From Citrus sinensis (lineage: Eukaryota > Streptophyta > Magnoliopsida > Sapindales > Rutaceae), in assembly GCF_022201045.2 (NCBI RefSeq), contig NC_068559.1, positions 2,764,501 to 2,828,500 on the forward strand: a stretch of 64,000 bases of DNA, read 5' to 3'. This document shows positions 14,494 through 28,200 of this stretch, in pieces. Within the stretch, counting starts at the first letter, position 1; every line of letters begins with the position of its first letter. The notes below the pieces were generated by a model. That model saw only the letters and a program-made list of their open reading frames with translations, was not told the origin of the DNA and ran no database searches. The translations under genes and the position numbers were made by a program.

Positions 14494-15210
14494 CTAGAGT
14501 TTTGATCCAGTGTTTTTCGGCTGATCTACAGTCTCGTCATAATCCAAATGATCCAACACCTCTCTTAAAACCACCACCCGATTCTGAGCGTACACGTGTC
14601 CATCCCACTTCCTGTTCACCAATTCCTCCCCCAATTTAACTGCAGCCTTCACTGTTTCCTCGGCGCTGTCGTACGCCGCGTCGATAATTCCCCTCTCCAC
14701 CGCCTCCTTAGCCGTGAGCTTTGCAGCTTTCAACACCATCTCGCGCCGAGCCGTCGGGTTACCAACCTTGCACTCAATCAAAGCCATAAACCATGCGGAA
14801 ACCGTGAGCCGGATATCAAGCTCACTCATGTACAAAAATCCTCTGTCGTTTCTCATTAAAACGTAGTCGTGGCTCAAAGCCAAAATCAAACCCGCTGCCG
14901 AGGCGTGGCCGGTGACAGCTGCTATTGTTGGCATGGGAAGTAAAATCAAATCCGAGATGAGAGACCGGAGTTTTCGCGACATGAGCTGGAAATTTGATTG
15001 GATGGATTTGGCCCACTCGATATCGTACCCGTTGGAGAAGAATTTGCCCTCGGCGGTGGTGATTAGAGCTGTCGATGAAGTGATCGGTTCGGACTTAATC
15101 CGGTCCAGAGTCGACTGGATTGCGTCGATTAATGTCGGGTTCAGCCGGTGCTCGCCAGGACCCGTTATTGTTAGAATGTAGAGGCTGCCCTGCTTCTCTA
15201 ACGTACACAT
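14494..15210 (-). CDS. ECI: Peroxisomal enoyl-CoA delta isomerase
   Basis: A member of the crotonase superfamily that moves cis-3/trans-3 double bonds to trans-2 during peroxisomal beta-oxidation of unsaturated fatty acids. A single open frame of 238 residues without introns, the usual size. Oxyanion-hole segments are seen at FFSNGYDIEWA (57-67) and GHASAAGLILALSHDYVLM (101-119), with the acidic MSELDI (128-133) after them. The protein ends in SKL (236-238), a classic PTS1 peroxisome signal. The start MCTLEKQG matches the family's short N-terminus. Residues after the acidic motif read RLTVSAWFMAL, somewhat unlike the LPVP-type sequence I remember, but the frame is intact. Hydratase is the alternative activity; the plant ECI group is favoured by length and the NGYD motif. 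Confidence 0.9.
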   Translation of the reverse strand: MCTLEKQGSLYILTITGPGEHRLNPTLIDAIQSTLDRIKSEPITSSTALITTAEGKFFSNGYDIEWAKSIQSNFQLMSRKLRSLISDLILLPMPTIAAVTGHASAAGLILALSHDYVLMRNDRGFLYMSELDIRLTVSAWFMALIECKVGNPTARREMVLKAAKLTAKEAVERGIIDAAYDSAEETVKAAVKLGEELVNRKWDGHVYAQNRVVVLREVLDHLDYDETVDQPKNTGSKL

Positions 15211-18200
15211 CTTTTTGCGCAGTCTCTCAGTTCGATAGAAATGCTGTATGAGAAAGCTCGATCACAGACCAAATAAATCGATTTTCGACATCTTTGACTT
15301 AAAAAAAAAAACGAGGTGCAATGCGACAGGGCTTCGAAATGGCAAAATTCGGATCATGTCTGTATTAATATTTTAAGATCTGCATCCGCGTCCAGAAAAA
15401 GAATATGTGGATTGGATACAGGTAATACTCGTACAGATTGGTGGCAGATCTTTTTGATATTCTGATTCACATAATGTTAAATTTAAAATTTAACAAAATT
15501 TTCTAATAAAATCAAATAAAATACAACCATAATTCAATTATCAACACTTTAATACTAGAATAACATCCAACAACACTATAAATTGACAAATAAAATAACA
15601 CAACATAAATAAAAAATCAAGAATAACACAAATTCAAAGTCTAACACATCCACAAATCTACAAATAAAATTATGGAAGCACCACAAGTCCGCATACAATG
15701 ATGCATATCGTGATATATATTTTTAATTTAAATTAACTCATATATTTTTTAATTTAAGTTGCAGCTACTATGGGTCACTCATTTATTAGACAATTAATTT
15801 TATAATTTATAAAATTATTACTTTTTTATCATCTAATAGATTAATTACTCAATCTTGATAGTAATTATAAAAACAATTTCAATTATAACTACAATTATTA
15901 ATTACATTTAAAATTATAAAATATAATAAACTTTTGTCATATAAATATACATAGAATAATATTATAAAAATGAAATCCATAAACTTCATCATTTTTGTAT
16001 TGTTGTATGTGAAATTATGTAAGAAGAAAACCTTGTAGAAGACACATACTTCTCGGCGGCATCTTCATATTTCAGTAACAACATTTGAAATGAAGGGCAA
16101 ACAAGTCTTTTGCTTAAATAACTGACAATTCCATCAAAGTTAATGGCAAACTTTACTAATTAGAGTGTGCGGTGATACTTGTTAAAACATTAGGGTTGAC
16201 ACCAAAGTTTGTTAAAACATATGGGGACTTACAAAAAATAACCCTGAAATAATCTTTTATAAATCATGCATGCTCTTGGAGGAAGCTGCATGCTCTTAAA
16301 CACAAAGTAATGAAGGGGTTATTTTTTAAATGAAATTTGGGGGTTTTACAATTTTAATTTCTTAATGAGATTTATCTTATGAAAGAGGTCTCATAAGGAG
16401 TTTTGAACCACCACTCTAAATTTATTTTTTAAAATTGTATTATTATTTTTTGAGAAAATATTATTACAATTATTTATACACACATACACAAATTTAACTA
16501 GATATTTTCTAAATGAGGTTGCTATTCATTTAGTGTGAAAGATGAGATAGATTGTTTATTTAGGGAGTTTGGCTATTTTAACGAAAATTTTTAACATAAA
16601 TTTTAAGTTATTGATTTTAATCAACCCAATAGTGGATGAACAACCATTATTAAATGCTAATTTAATTTTCAATATCTATCATTAGTTGCTTAAAATCAAT
16701 GACTCAAAATTTATGTCAAAATTTTAAGTAAAAATTAAAATTAAATTACATTATTTACATGAGTGTATACTTCAAATGCTCAAATAAAATGATAATGGAT
16801 CACCAAATTTGGCTAAAGATCTAGAGCTTTACTGTTAGAAAGCAGTTCTTAAAACAATATAATAGTTTTGCTAAGAAAATAAACATATAAAAACATGACT
16901 CAATAAACTTAAATAGTATTCATGATGACTTCTGATAAATTTTGACAAACATGGCCGAAACATGTTTCTGACTAATAATAAATTAATTCTTGAATATATA
17001 TCAAGTGCACACATTTTTTATTTTGATTTTTGAAAAAATGGTAAACACATTGTTGGAAATAATTGGAATTACGTAAACGAATTGCTTGAGAGAGTTGATG
17101 ATGATCAGTTGAGAAGCGATAGGTAGGGACGGCAAATTGACATGACTGATCCAACCCTAATTTTTCGGATTTTGACCCGAATATTCGGGTTTCGAGTCGG
17201 GATTAGGCCAAAATTTGTAGGCATGATCAAATTTCGGGTCATGGCCGAGCTTAAGCCAACCCGACTCTATATTTAAAAAAAAATACAAATGGTTGTGGTC
17301 CTTGTGAAATTGAATTGTGTATAGAATAAATGGTTGTAGAATTGAATCATGTGTTCTAAATTTAATTGCATTGTGTGTTTTAATATTGGATTGTGGAATT
17401 GAATTATAAAAAAATCATTCCTATTAATTTGGTTGTTTTCTGAATTATTTTGTAATTAATTATATTGTATATTTAGCATATTGTGTGGTGAATTATTTTA
17501 AATTAGAAAAATTGTTTCTTTTATTTTATATTCATGGTATTGTAACTAAAAAGAGAATAAAAATTATAAAGTAACATAAATAAAATTAAGATGTAGTCAT
17601 AAAATTAGATGTTGTTGGCAAAATAGTGTAAAAAGAAATTTATGGTCGAGTCGGGCCCAACCCTGACCCAACTATGGCCCAAATAATACAAATGATAGGA
17701 CTTTTCTTAGGGTCGGGCTTTTAATTTAAAGCCCGAGCCCGACCCGATGGATTGCCCTTCATAGCGATAGGCGCAAATAGCCAAATTGATGATCGAAACA
17801 GGAATTTTCGTCATTTTGTAAAAAAATTTAAACCACAATTCCAAAATTACCCTTTAATCACATCAAGTCTTTAGAAAAACTGAATACAGTACGTAATTTT
17901 CAAAAAAATTCGATTCCGTCACACACTCAAAGTGACAAGATTTAGCGCTTGCCAGCTAATAATGACACCGCATAGCACGTTACCGGAATTAAAGAAACAA
18001 ACGGCGAAGAACAAAGAAAAATTCCCCCAATTCCAAATCTCCAACACTGTCTCTTCTTCTCTAAATTTCATTTCTCCAAATGTAGAATTAAAATCAAATC
18101 CACTGTAACAAACAACAAACAGCACTCGACTATCAAACCTAATAAAGATAATTATATTATTTAATTTCACCTTTAGTTGCACAGAAACTTTCGTGCACTC

Positions 18201-18215
18201 TCACTCGCTTTGCTC
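15211..18215. other. Intergenic region with one complete transposon
   Basis: Divergent promoters flank about 3 kb of AT-rich DNA. The clear structure in it is the hAT-like element at 17124-17763. A purine/pyrimidine-biased segment with ATCTGCATCCGCGTCC near 15376-15392 may be another transposon remnant, but no ends were found. The last 250 bases before 18216 carry the 5' UTR and promoter of the 17-exon gene. Confidence 0.55.
17124..17763. mobile_element. Non-autonomous hAT-like DNA transposon, 640 bp, with 8-bp target duplication
   Basis: The 8-mer GCGATAGG occurs at 17116-17123 and again at 17764-17771, directly flanking the element. The left terminus TAGGGACGGCAAA and the reverse complement of the right terminus, TATGAAGGGCAAT, agree at about 9 of 13 positions. 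Subterminal blocks are rich in GGGTCGGG / CCCGACCC palindromes (for example 17710-17748). No transposase frame is present. An 8-bp duplication and TAGGG-type ends are hallmarks of the hAT superfamily. Confidence 0.82.
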
Positions 18216-21200
18216 ATGTCGTCTATTTACAGCCCCGGCCGGAGCCCGGGGAGCTTGAGGTTAGGCGTCGGCGGTGGCGTTAGTGGAGTCTCCAGATTGA
18301 GATCTTCGTCTATGAAGAAGCCGCCAGAGCCGCTGCGCCGAGCCGTCGCTGATTGTCTCTCCTCCTCGGCTGCATCTTCCTCTCCTAGTTTGCTTCACCC
18401 TGGCAGTCCCTCCGGCGTCGTTTTTGAGGCTTCGAGGACTCTTCGTGTGAGTCGTTTTGTAGTTGAGTTTTGTTTGGATCTTGTGATTGCGGATTTGAAT
18501 TTATCGTGATATTTTGTTTTTCTAGTGTTGGACTAATGCGAATCTTGGCTTCGATATGGCGCACTTTTGCTAACATTTGATTTTGTCAATGTGAAAAAAA
18601 AATTAAGTGCGTGGCATTTCATTTGTCATACTAGCTAGTTTTGAATTTGGCAATTTTTTGCATCCATATTTTGAGTATTGTTTTGGTTGATTCTGTATAA
18701 TTTCTCAGAGATGGAAACATACCTGCTACTGCATCCAAATTGTTGCGTTAGATTGTTTTATTGTCGTAATGCATAATACTTGTAGACTTTCATAGTTATA
18801 GTTTCTTGAGTAACAAATTGGAAAAGCTTAATTTTGAGTTTTAAAAATTTATTTGCTTTTGTTATTATTGAGAACCAAACGATGTCTTGAACGTACTTTA
18901 TACTCTGGGCTATTAATAACTCTATTTGTTTACATAATTTCGTTGCAAAAGAGAATCTGAAGTTGAACCTAAAAATTTGTATATATATGACAGGATTATC
19001 TGGCTAGTCCTGCTACAACTGACATGGCGTATAGTGTGATCATAGAACATACAATTGCAGAGAGGGAGCGCAGGTAGTATTAGTTGTTGGTTTACCTCAA
19101 AGCATTATTAGTACATTATTTTTGTCACAATGGGCAACTCTTTTCCTGATAATTTTGCTTAATTTTGCAACAGCCCAGCAGTGGTTGCAAGGTGCGTGGC
19201 CCTTTTGAAACGTTACCTTCTACGGTATGTTGTTCTGACTACAAACCTGTTTTCTAAATTACCTTTTTTTATCTGAGTGTGAGATATTGTGGATTGTCTG
19301 AGAATCAATGATAGCTTTATTTCATTGGTAAGCCGGAATTGACATTCTAGCATTACACATTTATTACAGTTGTCTTTTAACTTTTCGCCTGTTTTGTCAT
19401 TCTTGAAAAGAAGAATGGTTAATATGAATTTATAGGTTAGTCAATTCTCAGTGGTTGGACACATTTCTAACATACATGGAATAACCTGATGGCATTTAGT
19501 ACAGGAAATTCTGTCAACTAAGTTGCTACTTTATGAGTTTATTTCTTTAATGATTTTATGTTTATCATTCTGTCACTTGTTGCAGATATAAGCCTAGTGA
19601 GGAGACTTTGCTGCAGATTGATCGATTTTGTCTGAACACAATTTCTGAGTGTGCCATTACCCCTAACCGGAAAGTGTCGCCGTGGTCACGATCTCTGAAT
19701 CAACAATCTGGGGCATCAACGGCTTCTGTGAATGCTTCTCCTTCTTTACCCGTATCTAGTTTTACTTCTGGAACGCTTGTAAAGTCATTGAATTACGTTC
19801 GTTCCTTAGTGGCTCAGCATATCCCAAGGAGGTCATTCCAACCAGCATCTTTTGCTGGATCACCCTCTGCATCAAGGCAGGCACTTCCTACGTTATCATC
19901 CTTGTTGAGCAGATCCTTCAATTCTCAGATTATTCCTGCAAATGTTGTAGAATCTGCAGAGAATAAAGATTCTGCAACTTTATCTGTTTCAACCTTATCC
20001 AATATTGAAGAAGCCGATGGAATGGAAGATCTTGATTACATTGCCCTTGATGTCCTTAAATGGCGATGGCTAGATGAAAGTCAGCCATCATCCATGTCAA
20101 CTGAAGGGTAATTGATTTTTGCATGTATTCTTTGAGTGAGAAATGCTACATATCCCGAAAGTTGTCCCGAAAGATTCATCCCAAATGAAGTGGCATCTCA
20201 TATGCCACCTCATTTGGGCTAAATCTTTTGGGATATGAAATATTATTCTTTTGAGTTTGGGTTCTTTTACACTGGAATTTTCAATACGCACTATCTATGG
20301 TGTTTCTTTTCTTCATGTTTTTCCTGTATTGTATTGTGTTTAATGCAGTGATCGTGTTGCGACTATTCAAGAAATGAGTTCACTTAATTTCTTGGAAGTA
20401 GGTGCTGCTGCTCTCCTTCTGGGAGACATGGAAGCTAAAATGAAAGGCCAGCCCTGGAAATATATTGGAACTAATGATATGCCTTACCTTGATCAACTGC
20501 TGCAGCCTTCTTCAGCTACAACAATCACTAATTCAGCCTCTGCTCGTTCTCACTTGACAGCCGTAACTGCATCTAAGCGCACTAAAGCTGGGCCTCGTCA
20601 AATTTGGCATGTTTCTTCTGTCTTTTCCGTTTTTCAAATTATCATTTGCTCCGTTCATCACTTATTATTAATAAATTGGCTGAGGTATGTTTGACATTTG
20701 CTGGTATGTGGCATGTGAGATGTCTGCCGGTAAAGAATTTTGAGAAAACAGCCATTGAGAGTGCATTAATTTAATAGTTTAAAATGTATGTCTTTGACCC
20801 TGGAGGGAGTATGGGAGTTTATCAATTTGCTAGGATGTGATTTATTCTCTTCATTTCTACACGACATTAGAAGGGTTTCATTTTCGTACTTTTCTGGACC
20901 ACAAAAAGTTACATCCCTCTCCTGACACTTTGTGCGTCCAATAATCTAACATATTTTTCTCATCAATTACCATCCCTTAAACTATTTACTTTAAAGTTTT
21001 TTCTATTTATTACAGGAATCTATTTTCCAAAATAAAATTATTATTGCTTGAAATCTTGAAACACTTTCTACTTGCAACCCTAGGCCCTAGTGAATTACAA
21101 CCGAATACATAACTTCGTATTTGTCCTAGATCTTTATAGTTTTGCAACTTTATAAATATGAGTTCTTATTTTTTCAATGTTTCTTGAAAAAGTGAAAAGG

Positions 21201-22184
21201 CATCTGGATTCTCCCTTCTGTTGCCTATGTTATCATAAAGCTTCATCCAAAGGAAAACCAAAATTTTACTTTTGTCTTTCTACGATCGTCTTAATATATG
21301 GCTATGAACTTCAAAGTTATACTCTGCTTATTTTGGAGGTTAAGCTATTTTGTGGAGTCTTGTTTAAAATGATTGCTGAAATTTCAAATTGACAAAGAAC
21401 TACACTATTGATACCAACTTTGTTGTCAACAAGCTTATCAGATACTTGTTCTAACCATTGTACTGCCTGTTTTGCAGGGAGAATGCTCCTGTGAACACAT
21501 TCCGTCCACGTGCTCGACCACTCTTCCAATATCGTCACTACAGGTACAAAACGAGAGATCCAATTCTTTTCCAAATAATTCTCTTGATAGCTTTTTTACA
21601 GGTCTATCAGCTTTTTATATATTATAATTAGCCATCTGAATCTTTTATGCTTCTCATGTCAATCATTTATTCGATTATTGGTATTATTGACGCTATTTCA
21701 TACCTATGCTTATATCTTGAAGTACCGTCTTATATTCCCTATATTCTCTATGGTTAGTTTAATTTTCACTTGCATAGTTTGGATAGTTCAGTCATGATAT
21801 ATCTATTTCATCAAAATGTTTAATTCCTCATTTGAATAGTTTCTTATTTCATTGAAATGTTCTTATGTGAACCAGTGAACAACAACCTTTGCGACTGAAT
21901 CCTGCTGAGGTATGTGAGGTTATTGCTGCCGTTTGCTCGGAGACATCTTCACCAAATGTCAATGTGATGACGGTATCATCTAGATTAAGCAATAATAGTG
22001 GAAAGCCAACAATGGATGTCGCTGTTAGCGTCCTTATTAAGCTGGTTATTGACATGTATGTATCAATGCATTTACTTGCTGGTATTATTTTTGTCTGTTC
22101 CTTTATTGTTTATGTTTAATTTACAGAACCATCTCTCTCACACCACCCCCACCCTAACCCACTCTCTTCATGAACAAACAAACA

Positions 22185-22215
<31 letters not shown>

Positions 22216-25200
22216 CATATATTAGTAGTTTTCTGGTCCGGGATCATAAAGTGCGGGAAACATCCGGGAAAACTTTAAAACCGCACGGTTTATGCGTTTT
22301 CCTGGACGTTTGCGCACTTTAAAATTCCGGATTGGAACATTTCTGATATATATATATCCCTGTTTAGTCCTCTCCCTTTCGAAAGTTTTTTCTATTTCTA
22401 CATCTCTTTCTTCCGTTTCTAAGGTTTCTTTCACTTTCAGTTTCTTAGTAAAAATGGGTGAGGGTATTCTGCCTAAATAGTAGATACATGTAATAAATAA
22501 GAGAATACTAAAGATTTGAGCCATAGAATTTCTCAATTTTGACACAAGGTACTTCTTAAATCGAATAAGTACATTAGACCTAATAGAATTCTTTTGCTGC
22601 ATCCAAACTAATACCAATCCAACCCATTTCATATATATATATATTTATATAAAACCCACCCCCTTCATGAACACACAAATAAGTACGATCATACCTTGTT
22701 AATTAATGCATTGATTTCTTGAGGCAGCCAGTTATATATGTAGAAAAGGTGTAAAATGTTATCTGTTTTCAAAGATGGTTATATTTCCAATTCATCAAAG
22801 CTGGCTTTATGATATAATGTTTCTGTTGGAATATTTGAAACTTCCTATGCTTTTTGTTGTTTATGATAGACATGTCGGGTACTTCAGTCTTTAGATGACC
22901 TTCCTTCATTAGAAAGCCTTTCCAAATTTAATACCATTCCCATGTGCGTTAAATGATACTGATTTATTATAAAATGAATTTCAATTTCTTTTTACTGTTA
23001 CTGAGAGCCGATATTCTGAAGATTAGGATGGTTTGGGTTCTCATTGGCAACGGGTGCCTAAAAGAACCTGGATGTTAAATCCTCCTTTAATTTCTTTTTC
23101 ATTGGTTCATGTAATTCATTTCTTGTTATTTGTTTGAGATGTCTTCATTTAATTATAAAACGTTAATGAAAATGTTATTATACAGGTATGTGCTGGATTC
23201 TGGGACTGCTGCTCCTCTCACTTTGTCTATGCTTGAGGTATTGCATCAATTAAATGTTGGCTTCTTTATGATGAGAAATATTGATAGATTCTTACCTTAT
23301 CCGTTTATATTTCAGGAGATGCTTAGTTCTCCTAGGATAGCTTGTAGAGTACGAGCTTTTGATTTAATCCTGAACCTTGGGGTCCATGCTCATTTGTTGG
23401 AGCCGATGATGACTGATGATGCTTCTACAATTGAAGAAGAGTATCCTCAAGAATCATTTTTTGATGATGAAGACCAACTTACGACAGAAGGGAAGAAGAA
23501 AGTGGATTCTGCTAAGAAGTTGGGCGCTTCTACAGCTATTGATAAATTTGAGTCCTGGATTCTAAATATTTTGTATGAGATACTCCTCCTCCTTGTGCAG
23601 GTATAGCCTCTCGCTCTCTCTCTCTCTCTATATATATATATAGCTAACCTCTGTTCCAAGAAATGAGCCTTTTCCTTTCCCTGCTTGATTAAACAACTTC
23701 TACTTGTATCAATATATTTTTGCCTCATTCTCTATTCTTTAACTGAGAATATGCATTTGAAGAAATTAATAGCATGAAAGTTTCTCACTGGTTGCTCAAT
23801 CATATGAATATGTGTGTCAGAAAATTATATTACATCAATTTTTGTTGAAATTTAATTCTTAGCTTTAGTTATGAGAAGCCTTGCAAAGATAGAATTGCGC
23901 CTGAGGTTTTAAAGGGTAAGCAATTTGACAATGGCTTTGTGATGGCATCCAATAAAGGGTGGAAATTTTTATACTTTGTTTTTATTGAAGACAATGTTGC
24001 TCACACATTTCTTTCATTCTTCTTGTTTCTGAAAAGTCAGATTCGTCAATGTAAATGTCTATGAATGGTTCTAAGGAATTTCAATTTTGTAATTATTAAG
24101 CACAGTTCCACCTCTCCCTCCCTCTCTGTCTCTCAAATACAATAATTTAGATAAAAAGGGTAATTGTCCCAGATTTATCAATTGAAAGTAGTCTTTTGCT
24201 GTTGATATTTTATGAATTGTAATATTATTTGTGACTTTAAACTTTCTTATATTCTGAATCATTATTCAGTTATAGAGGAACTGAATTGAAGATTCTGTTA
24301 TAGAACTTGTAATGAGCATCTTAACTAGAAAGAAAAATCTGAGTTGGTGACATGTGTGAAGATTTAGATATGTAGTCAGGAAAATAATGTCTTTTAATCA
24401 ACTAATTTATGTTAAAAGTACTGTTATCCATAATCTCATTTCACTTCTATTTTCTTCTTTTGTTGGTAATGTACTATCTACGTGATGTTCTTTGGCCCCT
24501 GTGGACATTCTGGCCACCTTTTGTCAATCTGCTTAACTCAATACAATTTTGTTTCTTAATAAAATGTTGTTCTCATGGCTCTTACTTTTAATCTTTTGCA
24601 GATTGAAGAAAAGGAGGAGTCTGTTTGGGCTTCTTCTCTGAGCTGTTTGCTTTATTTTGTCTGTGACCGGGGCAAAATTCGTAGAAGTCGATTGAATGGT
24701 CTTGACATAAGGGTGAGTTTGGTTTTTTTCCCAGACATCCTGATCTGTTATACCATCATGGAAATTCAACATCTTGTTATATTATAGGGTGATATTTGGA
24801 AAAAGTTCTATCTGCCTTTTTGTTTTCTGCCTTCATTTCTCTCTTGCTCACTTAATCTGAGCAAACAAAGAGGATCCAAGTAAAAGACATCTTATCTGAA
24901 GAAAAAAGAAAATAAATATTTAGTAAGAATTTAATAAAGAAAGGTTAGGCGATGATGACTTGGAGGTTTTTGAAAAGACTCAAGATGAAAGGGACTCTGA
25001 TTAATGATCAGAATTTCCATGCTTCAATTTAGCAAATGTGATTATGTGTGAGACCTGTAGTCATTTCATTACAAAAAGAAAGGTCTATCATCGTGAAAAG
25101 TACCGTGAGAGAATTTGCTATAAAGAAGCTAGCCCTTAGGAATAGATGTAATCGTATATCTATGTTTTGCTAATTTATAAAATGTACATTGATTCTATCT

Positions 25201-28200
25201 AATATCTTAGTTTCTGTCAATTAATAATTTTGAATCCTTTATTAACTTGTGTTTCTGTTGCTGCTGTCCTTGTGCTTCCATGTTAAAGAGGAATAGACAA
25301 ATATTCATAAAGAAACTTCCAAGGATGTATGTATTCATCTAAGAGTTCTTGCCAGGAGCTAACATTATGAGGGACAGAAATTTAAAGAAAATTTTCAGTT
25401 TTCTGCTTCTAGAGTTTCCAAAATCAACTTTAACTTAAGGAACTGGCAATTATCTTTTATGATTCTTACCACATTGTGTTGCATTATCGAGAGCTGAAAC
25501 ATGGATCAATCGGGTAAACTGGAATGTTAGCCTATCTTAAAATATTCTTATTGTACTTCTAGAGAGAATGCTTGCATTAGAGTCATGTATCTTTGCTAAG
25601 AGGGGATGTGCGGGTGTGGTTTGCTTATCTTGTTGCTATCTTTATGGCAATATAACTATTAGTTTCATTTTTTATTTATTTTTTCACCGTGTCTGCCCTC
25701 AGGTCATCAAAGCATTTCTGGAGACTAGCAGGAAGAATTCTTGGGCAGAAGTAGTTCATTGCAAGCTTATATGCATGTTAATAAACATGCTTTATGAAGT
25801 CCCCAGTGGACATTCCAATGCTGCTTCAAGTTTTCTTGTAGACCAGCTTGACCTGATTGGAGGAATTGAATCTATATTCATTGAGGTATGCATTGTATGA
25901 CAGAATGAGAATTGAATTATAAGACAGTAAGCTTGAACAATTTTGGATAAAAGTAAGGAGGTAATAATGAGATTAGTTAAACAATAGTACACTAACATGT
26001 TAGCCTATGGATCAGTGCCTAAATAAACAAATGTGTTTGGTAGTTTTGAAAAGTTAAGTAGTTTACTGGAGCATGAAACAAGGGTGACTAGACCAGAGCA
26101 ATAGGTATCCATGAAGGAAGTTTGATCTTCTCTTTCAGAAGGACAGGAAAATTCAAATTGAACTGAGGAAACAACTGAGGTCTGAGTAATTGGAAGAAGG
26201 TTCTATTGGCAGGATCAAGTTGTGAACAGCTGCCCAAAAGGAAAACTGTGAAGTTCCCTCGTAGTCTAGTCTATCCCTGAACCAGCAGCTGCTGTGTTAC
26301 GCAAGAATGCTTGTCTTATTTCCTTCTCAGCTTACCACTTTTCTTTGTTTGGTTCCTTTATTGCAGAGACTTAGTAATTTCAGACACCATCATAATAACT
26401 TGAATATGTTGAATGTGTGGAATCTATTCAACCAGAAGAGTATCTACTTTGAGCACTTGCATAAGCTGCGGGCTCTTCAGACGACTCAGTTTGCTTTATT
26501 AACTTTCCTTATGGTGGACAAGGAGTAAAATCAATAAATCATTAGTTTCAGATGCAGAATGAGTACCCAACTGAAGGCCAGCAGCAATCCTAGGCAGCAG
26601 AAATAGATGTCGCTTGATGGGGTTTATTCTACGTAGGAGTTAATATGGTAAAATGCTAATGTGGTTTCTTTGTTGTGAATAGAGGTTAACATGGTCATAT
26701 GCTCCGAGTGGTTTGTGGGGTTTGTATGCCTGTGATAAGTTATTAAATTTACTTTACTTTTGTGTATCTTTGAAATACATTAAAACATAGTTAGTTCCAT
26801 GTTATCCTGAATGAATACTAGCAGGTTTTGTCCATTTTCAATGTTGGAAGGTTGGTTATACATTTATTACCTAAATCAGCCTAAATCCATTTAAAATTCT
26901 AGCTGTATTAACCTTATTTCTGTGTCTTGGTCTTCTCAATGCAGTATGGACTGGCTAAATCAAGGGAAGCAAGGCGGAATTTATATTTGGTGCTGTTCGA
27001 CTATGTGTTATACCAAATAAATGAAACATGCATTTCTACCGGAGTTTCTGAATACAATGATGATGAGGTTCAACCTATTGCTGCCCTGCTTGCTCTTGCA
27101 GATGCACCTGAAGCTTTTTATATATCTGTTATGCTGGGGCTGGAAGGCTTTGGGGAGTTCTTAAGAAGATCTATTTCTGTTGCATTATCTAGATATCCTA
27201 ATAGAGAACGGCTAAATATGGTAATGTCTCCGAGATGTGTGTCCAAAACTTTGGGCATCTATGTTGTGTTTTTGGTTTCCACTAGGAAGGGTATTTATTG
27301 AGAATTACTTGTGTGTTTGACTGTCCATGTTTATGCATTGATGTTAACACTTACACAATTACATGATTATTTCTTGCACAAATATGTGATATTTTCTGAT
27401 TCTCGCTTGATTTTCAACTTTTTTTTTTTTTAAAGAAACAAACTTGCATGAGAAATTGTTCTTCTTAACTGTCTATATTTATCTTGGCTTTGCTTGAGGT
27501 TCAATTTGAACTGATATAATAGTTGAATTTTTGTTTTTTTATGACATGGTTATTTATGGTTTCTTAAAAGTTCTGAGTTCACATCCTAATGCAAAGCTGC
27601 ATGGTAACCTTTTTACTTCTTGAGTTTGACAATCAACCTATTAACGAGCAGAGATTTCTACTAGAAACAGGTTTCAGAATGAATGGATATTCTTAAAATA
27701 GATTTTGAACCAGTTGCTGCCTTGGATCTTCATTTTCTTTAATATTTACATAATATTATGCTATCAAGACTTGAGTTGAGGTTTTCTAGGTTTTAAATAT
27801 TTGTATGGTGCAATTTCACTGTCGACCTTCTCTGTTCACTAATTTTGCTAAAATGACTAAAAATTTGGAAAAATTAGAACATTGGCTGGGCTCTTTTTTC
27901 TTTTTTTTGGGGGGGGGGGGTGTTATTTTCCTTCTGGTTGGTTGGTAGGGGGAGCATGGAAGCTCTCAGAAAGATTTACAATTATGGTTATTTTTCTCAA
28001 GCTTTGGCATTTTAAAATGTTTCACAGTTTCATTGACCGTTCACTCCCATAAGTTTTGTAGTACTCCAATAGATTTATTTAATGAGTGTGACTGCTTTCT
28101 TAATTGCCTTTTTTCACTTTTTTTTCCCCTCTCCTTTGCAGCTCTTGGAGAATATGATAGAAAAATTTGATATGATTATAAGTTCATTCACTCATTTAGA

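Noticed and set aside
14596-15181. Plus-strand open frames over the isomerase
   Set aside because: Antisense shadows of the enoyl-CoA isomerase coding frame.
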